In this document: piece by piece, positions 15,483 through 23,833 of the stretch
Layout of the letters: each line of letters begins with the position of its first letter
Position numbering within the stretch: the stretch's first letter is position 1
Source: Acidimicrobiaceae bacterium
GTDB lineage: Bacteria; Actinomycetota; Acidimicrobiia; Acidimicrobiales; RAAP-2
Direction of reading: 5' to 3'
NCBI GenBank assembly: GCA_027306585.1
Contig: DAHUZJ010000121.1
Coordinates: forward strand, 1 to 36,604
Length of the DNA: 36,604 bases
The notes under the pieces: generated by a model
The model's database searches: none
Told to the model about the DNA's origin: nothing
The model's input: only the letters and a program-made list of their open reading frames with translations
Position numbers and translations under genes: made by a program

Positions 15483-17957
15483 ATGCGAGCACGCCGGGGC
15501 ATGGCGAAGGCGGTGGTTGCCGTGCGCGGGCTCGCCAGTCTCGATCGGGGCATGGCCGGTGCCGTCGTGGCCAACACCGTGCATGCGGTGGTGCGTGAGT
15601 GGCGGGACCGCCGGGTCGAGCAGGCTCCGGCGGTGGTGCGCGGCCCGGGGCGGCTCCTCGCCGTCGAGCCCCAGGCCGGTGGTGGCGTCCGCTGCCGCTT
15701 CAGCGAGGGCGAGCTGGAGGTGGTCCACCTCGCCCCCGACCTCGTCCGGGTGACCTGGGGACCGGGAGACCTGCCGGTCCCCTGGGCGACGGCCGACGGC
15801 ACCGCCCGGCTGGCGGCGGGAGCCGGCGTCACCGGCGTCACCGTGGACGTCGCCGGTGACGCCGTGGCGGGATGCTTCCTCCGTCCTGCGGACCCGGCCG
15901 GCCTGGCGGTGGACGTCGCCCCGGACGGCGCCATCCGCTACCGCACGGCCGCCGGCGCGGTGGTGCGCCACGAGCTCCCCCCGCTGCGCCGGGGCGCCGC
16001 GCGGACCGCCCGGCTGGTCCTCCGCCCGGGTGAGCGGATCTGTGGCCTGGGGGAGCAAGGATCTCCCCTCGACCAGCGTGGCACCGTCCACCGCTTGTGG
16101 AACCGTGACCCGGGCGGCACCTGGGGCACCGGCGTGGACCCGCTGTACTGCGCCGTCCCGGTGCTCGTCGGGCTGCACGTCGAGGGGCACGTCCTCGCCT
16201 TCTACGAGAACCCGTACGACGCCACGGTGCGAGTCGGCGACGACGCGGTGGAGCTGACGTTCGTGGCCGGCATGCTGCGGCACTACGTGGCCGCCGGGCC
16301 GTTGCCCCGCCTGCTCGAGCAGTACACCGCACTGACCGGCCGGCCACCCCTGCCGCCCCGGTGGGCTCTCGGCTACCACCACTCGCGGTGGGGCTATCGA
16401 GACGGAGCCGAGGTCGGGGGCGTGGCAGCGGGCTTCCGGTCGTCGGGCCTGCCGCTGTCGGCGTTCCACCTCGACATCGATCACCTCGACGGCTACCGCG
16501 TGTTCACCGTGGACGGGGACCGGTTCGGTGACCTGCCGGCACTGGCGAGCGAGCTGGCCGGCGACGGCACCCGGCTCGTCGCCATCGTCGACCCGGGCGT
16601 CAAGGAGGACCCGGCGTTCGACATCTACCGCGAAGGTGTCGACGCCGGTCACTTCGTCACCGACGTCGACGGCTCGGTCGTCCACGGCGTGGTGTGGCCG
16701 GGACGTTGCGCCTTCCCCGACTTCACCGACCCCGAGACGCGCCGGTGGTGGGGCGGCTGGTACCGGCGGCTCGCCGACCGGGGGGTGGGGGGTGTCTGGC
16801 ACGACATGAACGAGCCCACGTTGCTCAGCCTCTTCGGCGACCGGACGCTGCCCCGCAGCGCCCGCCACGCCGCCGAGGGCCGGGGCGGCGACCACCGGGA
16901 GTGCCACAACCCCTACGGGGTCCTCATGAACCGCGCCGGCTGGGAGGGCTTGGCGGCGGCGCAGCCCGACCGGCGCCCCTTCGTCCTCTCGCGCGCCGGG
17001 TGGGCCGGCGGCCAGCGCTGGGCCTGGCACTGGACGGGGGACAGCGAGTCGACGTGGGAGGGCTTGGCCCAGCAGGTGCCCACGGTCCTCGGCATGGGCC
17101 TGTCGGGGCTCCCGTACGCCGGACCCGACACGGGCGGCTTCAGTGCCACACCCGGCCCCGAGCTCTACGTCCGGTGGCTGGAGCTGTCCGTGCTGCTGCC
17201 GTTCTGCCGGACGCACTCGGCCGTGGCGGTCCCCCCGCGGGAGCCGTGGCGGTTCCCCGAGCCCGAGCGGGCGGCCATCGGCCGCCTGATCCGCTTTCGG
17301 TACCGGCTCCTCCCGTACCTCTACGCGCTGGCCCACGACGCCTCCCGCACCGGGGCCCCGCTGGTGCGGCCGCTGTGGTGGTCGGGTGACCGCCCCGAGA
17401 GCGGGTGGCCGGACGGTGCATGGCCCGACGACGCCTTCCTCCTCGGGGACGGCGTGCTCGTGGCTCCGGTCCTCCATCGCGGCGCCACCACGCGGCGGGT
17501 GGTGGCGCCACCGGGCTGGTGGTACCGGTGGCGGCCGGGCGGCTCGACCGGCGTGCCAGAGGTGGAGGGACCCTTCGAGGGCGGCGAGCCGGTCGAGCTC
17601 ATGGCGCCGCTCGGTGAGCCGGTGCTCCTCGTGCGGGGGGGGACCGTCCTGCCGCTCGACGACGGGTGGCTCGACCCCGCGGCGCGGCTGGAGGACGACC
17701 ACGGGGTCAAGCTGCTCGCCTTCCACTGCTTCCCCGGCCGCTTCCGTACCGCCGCCGGCCGGGGCTACGACGACGCCGGCGACGGGCACGGCCCGTCGCG
17801 GCTCGACCGGCTGGTCCTCTCCGGGGGGCGACTGCGCTGGGAGCGCGACGGCGACTACCCGGCCCCCGAACGGGTGCGGGTGGTGGTGCACGGGGAGCAC
17901 CCCGCCGATGGAACGCTGGCGTCGTTCGGCGACCTCGACCTCCGGGAGCTCACCTGA
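15483..17957 (+). CDS. Glycoside hydrolase family 31 (alpha-glucosidase type)
   Basis: An 824-residue GH31 enzyme that removes terminal alpha-linked glucose or xylose from oligosaccharides. An N-terminal beta-sandwich holds GLGEQGSPLDQRG and ENPYDATV. The barrel follows with WALGYHHSRWGYRD, LDIDHLDGYRVF, the nucleophile motif GVWHDMNEP (Asp 441) and acid/base WTGDSEST (Asp 520). The ends LLPFCRTHS and RYRLLPYLYAL are typical. There is no clear signal peptide, so it is likely cytoplasmic. ATG at 15483 follows a leaderless-type -10 box; ATG 15501 is an alternative. Substrate is unresolved. Confidence 0.9.
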   Translation: MRARRGMAKAVVAVRGLASLDRGMAGAVVANTVHAVVREWRDRRVEQAPAVVRGPGRLLAVEPQAGGGVRCRFSEGELEVVHLAPDLVRVTWGPGDLPVPWATADGTARLAAGAGVTGVTVDVAGDAVAGCFLRPADPAGLAVDVAPDGAIRYRTAAGAVVRHELPPLRRGAARTARLVLRPGERICGLGEQGSPLDQRGTVHRLWNRDPGGTWGTGVDPLYCAVPVLVGLHVEGHVLAFYENPYDATVRVGDDAVELTFVAGMLRHYVAAGPLPRLLEQYTALTGRPPLPPRWALGYHHSRWGYRDGAEVGGVAAGFRSSGLPLSAFHLDIDHLDGYRVFTVDGDRFGDLPALASELAGDGTRLVAIVDPGVKEDPAFDIYREGVDAGHFVTDVDGSVVHGVVWPGRCAFPDFTDPETRRWWGGWYRRLADRGVGGVWHDMNEPTLLSLFGDRTLPRSARHAAEGRGGDHRECHNPYGVLMNRAGWEGLAAAQPDRRPFVLSRAGWAGGQRWAWHWTGDSESTWEGLAQQVPTVLGMGLSGLPYAGPDTGGFSATPGPELYVRWLELSVLLPFCRTHSAVAVPPREPWRFPEPERAAIGRLIRFRYRLLPYLYALAHDASRTGAPLVRPLWWSGDRPESGWPDGAWPDDAFLLGDGVLVAPVLHRGATTRRVVAPPGWWYRWRPGGSTGVPEVEGPFEGGEPVELMAPLGEPVLLVRGGTVLPLDDGWLDPAARLEDDHGVKLLAFHCFPGRFRTAAGRGYDDAGDGHGPSRLDRLVLSGGRLRWERDGDYPAPERVRVVVHGEHPADGTLASFGDLDLRELT

Positions 17958-17973
17958 CGGCTCGGGGGACGGC

Positions 17974-18768
17974 TCAGCTGACGTCCCGCCGGAAGGTGGT
18001 GAAGTAGCCGACGAGGGCCAGGCCGAGCCCCCAGGCGATCAGGGCCAGGGCACCGAGCCACCAGCTGAGGAGGGCTGTGCCGATCACGCCCGCCCCAGCC
18101 CGGCCGCCGGTGAGGCCGCCGGCGATGGCCTGGGTGGCCCTCGAGGGCAGCCAGTTGACGTCCCAGTGCACGAGGGCGGAGAAGAGAGCCACGACGATGG
18201 GCTCGAGCACCAGCGAGATGCCGAGCGAGAGGATCACACCGGCGATCTGGTTGCGCACCAGCACGCCGATGCCCAGCCCGTAGACGCAGAGCAGGGCGTA
18301 GGCGCCGAGCAGGCCCGGCACCACCGGCCCCACCTGGTCGAGGAGGTGGGAGACGGATCCACCCTGGCTGACGAGCAGCGGGACGCCCATGGCGGCGACC
18401 AGCGCCAGTGAGCCGAGGCACAGCAGCAGACCCCACACGATGCTGGCGAGGACCTTGGCGGTGAGCACCTGCGAGCGGCGAGGGTTGACCAGGAGCGTGG
18501 TCGTGAGGACCTTGTGCCGGTACTCGGTGGTGATGACCAGGACCCCGAGCACCGGCGCCATCACCGTCCCGGCCGTGAACCCGGCCCCGACGAGATTGCG
18601 GAGGTCGTGGGTGGTCGTCGGTGCCCCGAAGTGGACCGTGCCCCGATCGGCGACGAGGAACGAGAGGACGATGCCCAGCGCGGTCAGCAGGAGGGTCACC
18701 GCCAGGCAGACCCACGGCCCGGGCGTCGTTCGGATCTTGTAGAGCTCGGCGCGCAGCAGTCGGGTCAC
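17974..18768 (-). CDS. ABC-2 type transporter permease
   Basis: A 264-residue membrane subunit with about six helices. The N-terminus LLRAELYKIRTTPGPW is typical of ABC-2 permeases of the NosY/YhaP kind. A TTEYRHKVLTTTLLV stretch follows helix 2, as in bacitracin- or lantibiotic-type exporters. It starts with GTG at 18768, overlapping the ATPase stop as GTGA, with GGAGGTG about 7 bases upstream. Together they form an exporter of unknown substrate. It converges on the GH31 gene across 16 bases. Confidence 0.87.
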   Translation of the reverse strand: MTRLLRAELYKIRTTPGPWVCLAVTLLLTALGIVLSFLVADRGTVHFGAPTTTHDLRNLVGAGFTAGTVMAPVLGVLVITTEYRHKVLTTTLLVNPRRSQVLTAKVLASIVWGLLLCLGSLALVAAMGVPLLVSQGGSVSHLLDQVGPVVPGLLGAYALLCVYGLGIGVLVRNQIAGVILSLGISLVLEPIVVALFSALVHWDVNWLPSRATQAIAGGLTGGRAGAGVIGTALLSWWLGALALIAWGLGLALVGYFTTFRRDVS

Positions 18769-19844
18769 GGGCGCACCTCCGGTGGGGGGCTGGGGGCGGG
18801 GGATCCCATCCCGGCCGTCGCGCCCGGGGGGCCCGGGGGGCCCGGGGCGCCCGGTCCACCGGGTCCCGGTGGTCGTGCGGCGGCTGGGATCCCCGGGGCG
18901 CCCGGTGGTCGTGCGGCAGCAGGTGGTGGTCCCTGTGCAGCCGCCGGCGCCCCGAGCGTTGTCGTGAGCTGTAGGAACAGGCTCTCGAGGTCCTGGGTGC
19001 GTTGGGTGACCTCGTACACGACCACCTGGTGGGCGGCCAGGAGCGGTCCCAGCTGCTCGGGCGACGCCCCGTCCACCAGCACCACCCCGGGCGCCTCCGG
19101 GCGGGGCGTGAACCCGGCCTGGGCGACGATCCCGGCCAACCGCTGGGCCTCGGGGGTCCGCACGCGCATCGAGGAGTGGGTCTGGGCGGTGAGCAGCGAC
19201 AGCGGTCCTTGGACCCGCAGGGTGCCTTGGGAGACGATCACCACGTCGTCGATGGTCTGCGCCATCTCGGCCAGCAGGTGCGAGGAGACGAGGATGGTCC
19301 GGCCCTCGCGGGCGAGGTAGCGGAGGAGCTCGCGCAGCCAGGCGATGCCCTGGGGGTCGAGGCCGTTGGACGGCTCGTCGAGGACGAGGACCCCGGGGTC
19401 GCCCAGCAGGGCGCCCGCCAGCTGCAGCCGCTGCCGCATGCCCAGCGAGTAGCCGCCCACCTTTCGGTGCGCATCCTCGGTCAGGCCGACGACCGCCAGC
19501 ACCTGGTCGACCCGGGACTGCTCGATGCCGGCGGCCAGGGCCATCATGGTGAGGTGGGCTCGGGCTCGCCGCGAGGGATGGAAGCTCGTCGCCTCGAGGA
19601 CGGCACCGACCTGACGGGCCGGCTGTGGCAGGTCGCGGTAGCGGACGCCGCCGATCGTCGCCGAGCCGGAGGTCGCCGACACGAGGTCCAGCAGGATGCG
19701 CAGCGTGGTCGTCTTCCCCGCGCCGTTCGGCCCGAGGAACCCGGTCACGCGCCCCGGCTGCACGGTGAAGGAAAGGTCCCGGACCGCCGTGACACGGCGA
19801 AACCGCTTGGTCAGTGAGCGGACGTCGACCCCGGGCGCGGCCAC
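18765..19844 (-). CDS. ABC transporter ATPase with collagen-like C-terminal tail
   Basis: A 359-residue ATPase partner of the ABC-2 permease. It has Walker A GPNGAGKTTT (38-47), Q-loop GAVLEATSFHP, signature YSLGMRQRLQ near 133, Walker B VLVLDEPSNGLD near 152 and the switch VSSHLL. An accessory region runs to about residue 297. The last 60 or so residues are a low-complexity Gly/Pro/Ala tail with collagen-like G-x-y runs (GPGGPGAPGPPGPPG) and a duplicated ARPPG unit, absent from typical homologues of 300-310 residues. The GTG start at 19844 has a TAGCCT box ending six bases upstream, a leaderless arrangement, 13 bases after the dehydrogenase stop. Confidence 0.88.
   Translation of the reverse strand: MAAPGVDVRSLTKRFRRVTAVRDLSFTVQPGRVTGFLGPNGAGKTTTLRILLDLVSATSGSATIGGVRYRDLPQPARQVGAVLEATSFHPSRRARAHLTMMALAAGIEQSRVDQVLAVVGLTEDAHRKVGGYSLGMRQRLQLAGALLGDPGVLVLDEPSNGLDPQGIAWLRELLRYLAREGRTILVSSHLLAEMAQTIDDVVIVSQGTLRVQGPLSLLTAQTHSSMRVRTPEAQRLAGIVAQAGFTPRPEAPGVVLVDGASPEQLGPLLAAHQVVVYEVTQRTQDLESLFLQLTTTLGAPAAAQGPPPAAARPPGAPGIPAAARPPGPGGPGAPGPPGPPGATAGMGSPAPSPPPEVRP
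18865..18917 (-). repeat. Direct repeats within the collagen-like tail
   Basis: The 17-base sequence cccggtggtcgtgcggc occurs at 18865-18881 and again at 18901-18917, 36 bases apart. It encodes the repeated ARPPG segments, so the tail probably grew by in-frame duplication. Confidence 0.7.
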
Positions 19845-19850
19845 CCGGCC

Positions 19851-19856
19851 AGGCTA
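19851..19856 (-). promoter_or_regulatory. Leaderless -10 box of the ABC ATPase gene
   Basis: TAGCCT on the minus strand ends six bases before the GTG at 19844. It gives the exporter genes their own promoter just after the alcohol dehydrogenase gene. No Shine-Dalgarno is visible. Confidence 0.4.
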
Positions 19857-19857
19857 C

Positions 19858-20946
19858 TCACAGGGTGACGATCTGGCGTATGACCTCGCCCCGTTGCATG
19901 GCCCGGAGCCCCTCGTTGATCCCTTCGAGCCCGAAGCGGTCGCTGACCATGCCCTCGAGGTCCAGCCGGCCGGCGCGCCACAAGCGGATGAGCCGGTGGA
20001 ACTCGGTCCGGACGTCGGCGCCCCCGTAGTAGCTGCCGAGGAGGGCCTTCTCCATGAAGAACATCTCGAAGCCGTTGAGCGAGAGCACGGCGTCCCCCCG
20101 GCCGGCGCCCACGATGACCGTCGTCCCACCCCGTCTCGTGTTGTCCCAGGCGGCCCGAAAGGTGGGGGCCAGCCCGATGCACTCGAAGGCGTAGTCGAAC
20201 CCCTCCCCGCCCGTGAGCTCGGCGCTGGCCGCCGCCAGGTCGTCGGGGTGGACCGCATGGGTGGCGCCGAACCGACGGGCGTCGTCCAGCTTCTCGGGGA
20301 CCGTGTCGACGCCGACGATCTCCGCCGCGCCGCACAGCCGGGACCCCTGGATGGCGGAGATCCCGACCCCGCCGCAGCCGAAGACGACGACCGAGGAGCC
20401 CACCGCCACCTTGGCCGTGTTGACGGCGGCACCCACCCCCGTCGTGACCCCGCAGCCCACCAGTGCCGCCACTTCGAAGGGGACGTCGTCGGGGATGACG
20501 ATGACGGCCTCCTGGGGCAGGAGCAGCTCCTCGGCCCACGTCCCCGTGCCGACGAACCCCAAGACGTCGGTGTCACCGCGCCGGAAGTGGGCCACCCTCG
20601 AGATGGCGACGAAGATCGTGAGGCAGAGGTTGGGCTGTCCCCGCAGGCAGGCCTTGCAGTGGCCGCACGGCGCGCTCCAGGCGACGATCGCGTGGTCGCC
20701 CACCTTGGCCGAGGTGACGCCCTCCCCGACGGCCACGACCTCGCCGGCTCCCTCGTGCCCGGGGACGAGCGGGGCACCGTGCGGGATGGTGCCGTTCATG
20801 ACGGACAGGTCCGAGTGACAGATGCCGGCCGCCCGCACTCGCACCTTCACCTGGCCGGGACCGGGGTCGTCGACGGTCAGGTCGTCGACGATCTCGACCC
20901 ACTCGTCGCCGATGGAGGTGCAGACCGCGCCGCGCATGGTTGGCAT
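19858..20946 (-). CDS. Zinc-dependent alcohol dehydrogenase
   Basis: A 362-residue medium-chain dehydrogenase that oxidises alcohols or reduces aldehydes with NAD(P). Catalytic zinc ligands are Cys 43 (GICHSD), His 64/Glu 65 (PGHEG) and Cys 165 (GCGVTTG). The structural zinc site is CGHCKACLRGQPNLC with Cys 94, 97, 100 and 108. The Rossmann motif is GCGGVG at 190-195, followed by VGVD, where the Asp suggests NAD. The pattern is class III-like, with a possible link to mycothiol- or NDMA-dependent actinobacterial enzymes; the substrate is not determined. ATG at 20946 or 20937 could be the start. Confidence 0.87.
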   Translation of the reverse strand: MPTMRGAVCTSIGDEWVEIVDDLTVDDPGPGQVKVRVRAAGICHSDLSVMNGTIPHGAPLVPGHEGAGEVVAVGEGVTSAKVGDHAIVAWSAPCGHCKACLRGQPNLCLTIFVAISRVAHFRRGDTDVLGFVGTGTWAEELLLPQEAVIVIPDDVPFEVAALVGCGVTTGVGAAVNTAKVAVGSSVVVFGCGGVGISAIQGSRLCGAAEIVGVDTVPEKLDDARRFGATHAVHPDDLAAASAELTGGEGFDYAFECIGLAPTFRAAWDNTRRGGTTVIVGAGRGDAVLSLNGFEMFFMEKALLGSYYGGADVRTEFHRLIRLWRAGRLDLEGMVSDRFGLEGINEGLRAMQRGEVIRQIVTL

Positions 20947-21035
20947 TCGACCATGCGCCCCGGACCCGCGCAACCGATCTCGCACCCTCGGGCACCCTGG
21001 GGACCAGCCCCTCGCCACCTCCGAGGGAGTAGACC

Positions 21036-21710
21036 GTGGGCGTGCGGGTGCTCCTGGCCGAGGACGACCCGGGCCTGCGCTCGGTGCTCGAGCGGGGCCT
21101 GCGCCGGGGCGGCTACGTGGTCGACGCCGTCCCCGACGGGACCAGCGCGCTGCGCCACCTGTGCGCGTACCCCTACGAGGTGGCGGTGCTCGACTGGCGC
21201 ATGCCCGGGATGTCCGGAGTGGACGTGCTGCGCGAGGCGCGCCGGGTCGGGAGGGTGAGCCCCGTCCTCCTGCTCACCGCCAGGGACACCACCGAGGACC
21301 GGGTCGAGGGCCTGGACGCCGGAGCCGACGACTACCTGGTGAAGCCCTTCGAGCTGGCGGAGCTGCTGGCCCGGCTCCGGGCGCTCCAGCGCCGCCCGCC
21401 CGCCGCGCTGCCGGCGCTGCTGCGCCTCGGTGACGTGGAGCTCGACCCCAGCACGCGCGAGGTCCGGCGCGGCGGGGTCCCGATCACCTTGACCGGTCGA
21501 GAGCTGGGCGTGCTGGAGCTCCTGCTCCGCTGGCAGCCGAGGGTGGTCGACCGGCGGGCGCTCGCCCTGCACGTGTGGGACGACGAGGCCGAGGCGGTGG
21601 GCTCCAACACCATCGACGTCCACCTCGCGCGGCTGCGGGCCAAGCTGGGTCCCGGGACGGCGCGCATCGAGACGGTCCGCGGCGTCGGCTACCGGATCGT
21701 GGCGGACTGA
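21036..21710 (+). CDS. OmpR/PhoB-family response regulator
   Basis: A 224-residue regulator. The receiver has the acidic pocket LAEDD (8-12), phospho-acceptor Asp 53 (VAVLDWRMPGM), Thr 81 and Lys 103 (DYLVKPF). The winged-helix domain has LTGRELGVLELLL, VDRRALALHVWDD, IDVHLARLRAKL and ETVRGVGYRI. GTG at 21036 has GAGGGAG about 6 bases upstream. Its stop overlaps the kinase ATG (TGATG), so the two are cotranslated. Confidence 0.93.
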   Translation: MGVRVLLAEDDPGLRSVLERGLRRGGYVVDAVPDGTSALRHLCAYPYEVAVLDWRMPGMSGVDVLREARRVGRVSPVLLLTARDTTEDRVEGLDAGADDYLVKPFELAELLARLRALQRRPPAALPALLRLGDVELDPSTREVRRGGVPITLTGRELGVLELLLRWQPRVVDRRALALHVWDDEAEAVGSNTIDVHLARLRAKLGPGTARIETVRGVGYRIVAD

Positions 21711-22939
21711 TGCGCCGGGTCGGCTTCCGCGTCGCCGTCGCCGTCACCGTGGCCATCGCCGTGGTGTACGGCGCGGCGGCGGCCGTGCTCGACGCGTTCG
21801 TCGCCCGACGCGTGCTCTGGGAGGTGGACCAGCAGCTGGCGCTCCGCCTGGTCGACGTCAGCCACCTGTCCGACCCGCTGGCCAGCCGGCCGCGCACGGA
21901 CCAGGGGACCGACGGCGTCCCCGTCTTCCTGTGGTGGATCGCCCCCTCCGGCGGCGTGCGCCTCCTCACCGCGGGTGGGCCGGCGTTCCCGGCCGGTGCC
22001 CGGGCGAGCGAACGGATGCCGCTCAGCGTGGTGACCGGAACGGGCACCTCTCGCTTCGAGGCGACCCCGTTGCGGGGCGGCTGGCTGGTGGCCGGCCAGA
22101 CCCTTGCCGGCCCCTCGCACATCGACCGGGTCCTGTTCTACGGGGAGCTCGTCCTCGGACCAGTGCTGCTGGCGACCGCCTTCGCCGGCGTGCTGTTCAT
22201 CGGCTGGCGGGCCTCGGCGCCGGTCGAGGAGGCGCGCCGGCGCCTGCTCGAGTTCACCGCTGACGCCTCCCACGAGCTGCGCACCCCGCTCACCGTGATC
22301 GAGGCGGAGATCGACCTCGCGACGAGCGGGCCGCCCGATCCGGCGGCCGACCGCGAGGCGTTGGCCAACGTGGCCCGCGAGAGCCACCGGCTGCAGGCGA
22401 TCGTGGAGGACATGCTGTGGCTCGCCCGGTTCGACGCGGCGCCCCCATTGCCGGCGTCCGAGCCCGTCGACCTGTCGGCCACGGCGGTCGCCTGCGTCGC
22501 CCGCTTCCAGGCACTGGCGAGCAGCCGGGGGTTGGCCCTCGAGGAGGTCATCGAGCCGGGGATCTTCGTCGACGCCGCGCCCGGCTGGCTCGACCGGCTG
22601 GCCGGCACCCTCGTCGACAACGCCTGCCGCTACGGCGCCAGACGGGCTCGGCTCACGGTCGCGGCCAGCGGGAGCCGAGCCCTTCTCCGGGTGGAGGACG
22701 ACGGCCCGGGCATCCCGACCGCGGCGCGGGCCGCGCTCTTCGACCGGTTCCGCCGTGCGAGCGACGCACCGGGCGGGGCCGGCCTCGGGCTGTCCATCGC
22801 CGACTCGGTCGTGCGGACGACCGGTGGCCGCTGGTCGGTGGAAGGCTCCGGCCTCGGCGGCGCCTGTTTCGAGGTCTCGTGGCGGCGCTCGGCCACCGTG
22901 CCGCCCCCCACGCCCGTGCACACGAGAGGAGCTCCATGA
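21710..22939 (+). CDS. Sensor histidine kinase without a clear HAMP domain
   Basis: A 409-residue kinase. Helix 1 is at about 8-30, the external segment at about 31-143 and helix 2 at about 145-167. The H-box follows almost at once (FTADASHELRTPL, His 188), with too little room for a normal HAMP linker. The ATP-binding domain shows TLVDNACRYG (N-box), DDGPGIP, LFDRFRRASD and GAGLGLSIAD. It overlaps the regulator gene by one base and the downstream SCO6745-like gene by four (ATGA). Confidence 0.9.
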   Translation: MRRVGFRVAVAVTVAIAVVYGAAAAVLDAFVARRVLWEVDQQLALRLVDVSHLSDPLASRPRTDQGTDGVPVFLWWIAPSGGVRLLTAGGPAFPAGARASERMPLSVVTGTGTSRFEATPLRGGWLVAGQTLAGPSHIDRVLFYGELVLGPVLLATAFAGVLFIGWRASAPVEEARRRLLEFTADASHELRTPLTVIEAEIDLATSGPPDPAADREALANVARESHRLQAIVEDMLWLARFDAAPPLPASEPVDLSATAVACVARFQALASSRGLALEEVIEPGIFVDAAPGWLDRLAGTLVDNACRYGARRARLTVAASGSRALLRVEDDGPGIPTAARAALFDRFRRASDAPGGAGLGLSIADSVVRTTGGRWSVEGSGLGGACFEVSWRRSATVPPPTPVHTRGAP

Positions 22940-23685
22940 CACTGCTGGCCTCCGCCTGCCCGGCGATCGGCACGCTGGGCGCCGCCTTCTACTTCCGGCC
23001 CGAGACGCTCGCCCGAGGCCGGGAGCTGGGGCTCGACGGCTACCGCTTCTACTTCCTCGGCCGCGGCGGCGTGCTGGGCGACGTGGAGCCCCCGGTCGTG
23101 GCGAGCGCCTTCGGGTACTTCGAGCCCGGCATGGTGGCCAAGATGTGGACGTCGGCGGCCACCGCCGTGCCGCCCCGCGAGGCGGCGCGCGCCTACCTGG
23201 GGTGCGCCCACGACCTCGGACGTCGCACCCTGGCCGGCGCCGGCGACCTGTCCCCGTTCTGCCGGGCCGCCCAGGTCGTGGCCGGCGCGGCCGACGTGGC
23301 CGGGCTCGCGCTCTTCGCCGGCCTCGTCGCCGAGCCGCTGCCGCTGGACCCCCCCGCCCAGGCGATGCAGCTACTGGCCGTGCTGCGGGAGCTGCGGGGG
23401 AGCGCGCACCTGCTGGCCGTCCGGGCGGTCGGGTTGTCGCCCCGCGTCGCCCACTACCTCCGCCGGCCCGACGACTATGCCCTGTTCGGCTGGAGGGGGG
23501 ACCCGCCGCCCGCCGGGGAGGCGGAGCGAGCCCAGCTGGCGGACGCCGACCGCCTGACCGACCGCCTCGTGGCCCCCGCCTTCGACGTGCTCGACGCCGC
23601 CGGGCGGGCGGCGCTCCTGGACGGTCTGGACCGCATCGCCCTTCTCGTCACCGAGTCCCCGGGGAACGGGGCCCGGGCCGAGTAG
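22936..23685 (+). CDS. SCO6745-family protein
   Basis: A 249-residue, largely helical, Ala-rich protein without signal peptide or membrane helices. The N-terminal pattern (AFYFRPET, LDGYRFYFLGRGGVLG, VVASAFGYFEPGMVAKMW) and DDYALFGW near the end match my recollection of the actinobacterial SCO6745 family, whose function is not established. ATG at 22936 overlaps the kinase stop and has GAGAGGAG upstream, making it the third gene of this two-component operon. It could be an accessory component of that signalling system, but this is inferred only from coupling. Confidence 0.7.
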   Translation: MTLLASACPAIGTLGAAFYFRPETLARGRELGLDGYRFYFLGRGGVLGDVEPPVVASAFGYFEPGMVAKMWTSAATAVPPREAARAYLGCAHDLGRRTLAGAGDLSPFCRAAQVVAGAADVAGLALFAGLVAEPLPLDPPAQAMQLLAVLRELRGSAHLLAVRAVGLSPRVAHYLRRPDDYALFGWRGDPPPAGEAERAQLADADRLTDRLVAPAFDVLDAAGRAALLDGLDRIALLVTESPGNGARAE

Positions 23686-23833
23686 GCTTGCATGTCCTGT
23701 TGGATTGGGGGCGGTGGCAACGAGGCGCTCCTACATGCTGGTATGGAGGTAGTGCTGGCGCTCCTCTGGATGCCGGCCGTTGCCGGGTCGGCGGCCACGA
23801 ATCGAGCAGGGATCCCGGGGAAGGGGGGGCGGG

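Noticed and set aside
17958-17973. Terminator between the GH31 and ABC permease genes
   Set aside because: Only a short direct repeat (gacggctc) is present; no stable hairpin was found.
20985-21027. Inverted repeat CCCTCGG/CCGAGGG between the dehydrogenase and the second regulator
   Set aside because: Seven-base arms with a 29-base loop are likely by chance here, and one arm is the ribosome binding site region.
23686-23833. Possible RNA gene or small gene between the SCO6745-like and TIG genes
   Set aside because: No tRNA-like or other recognised structure, only a weak 6-base inverted repeat and no credible frame.
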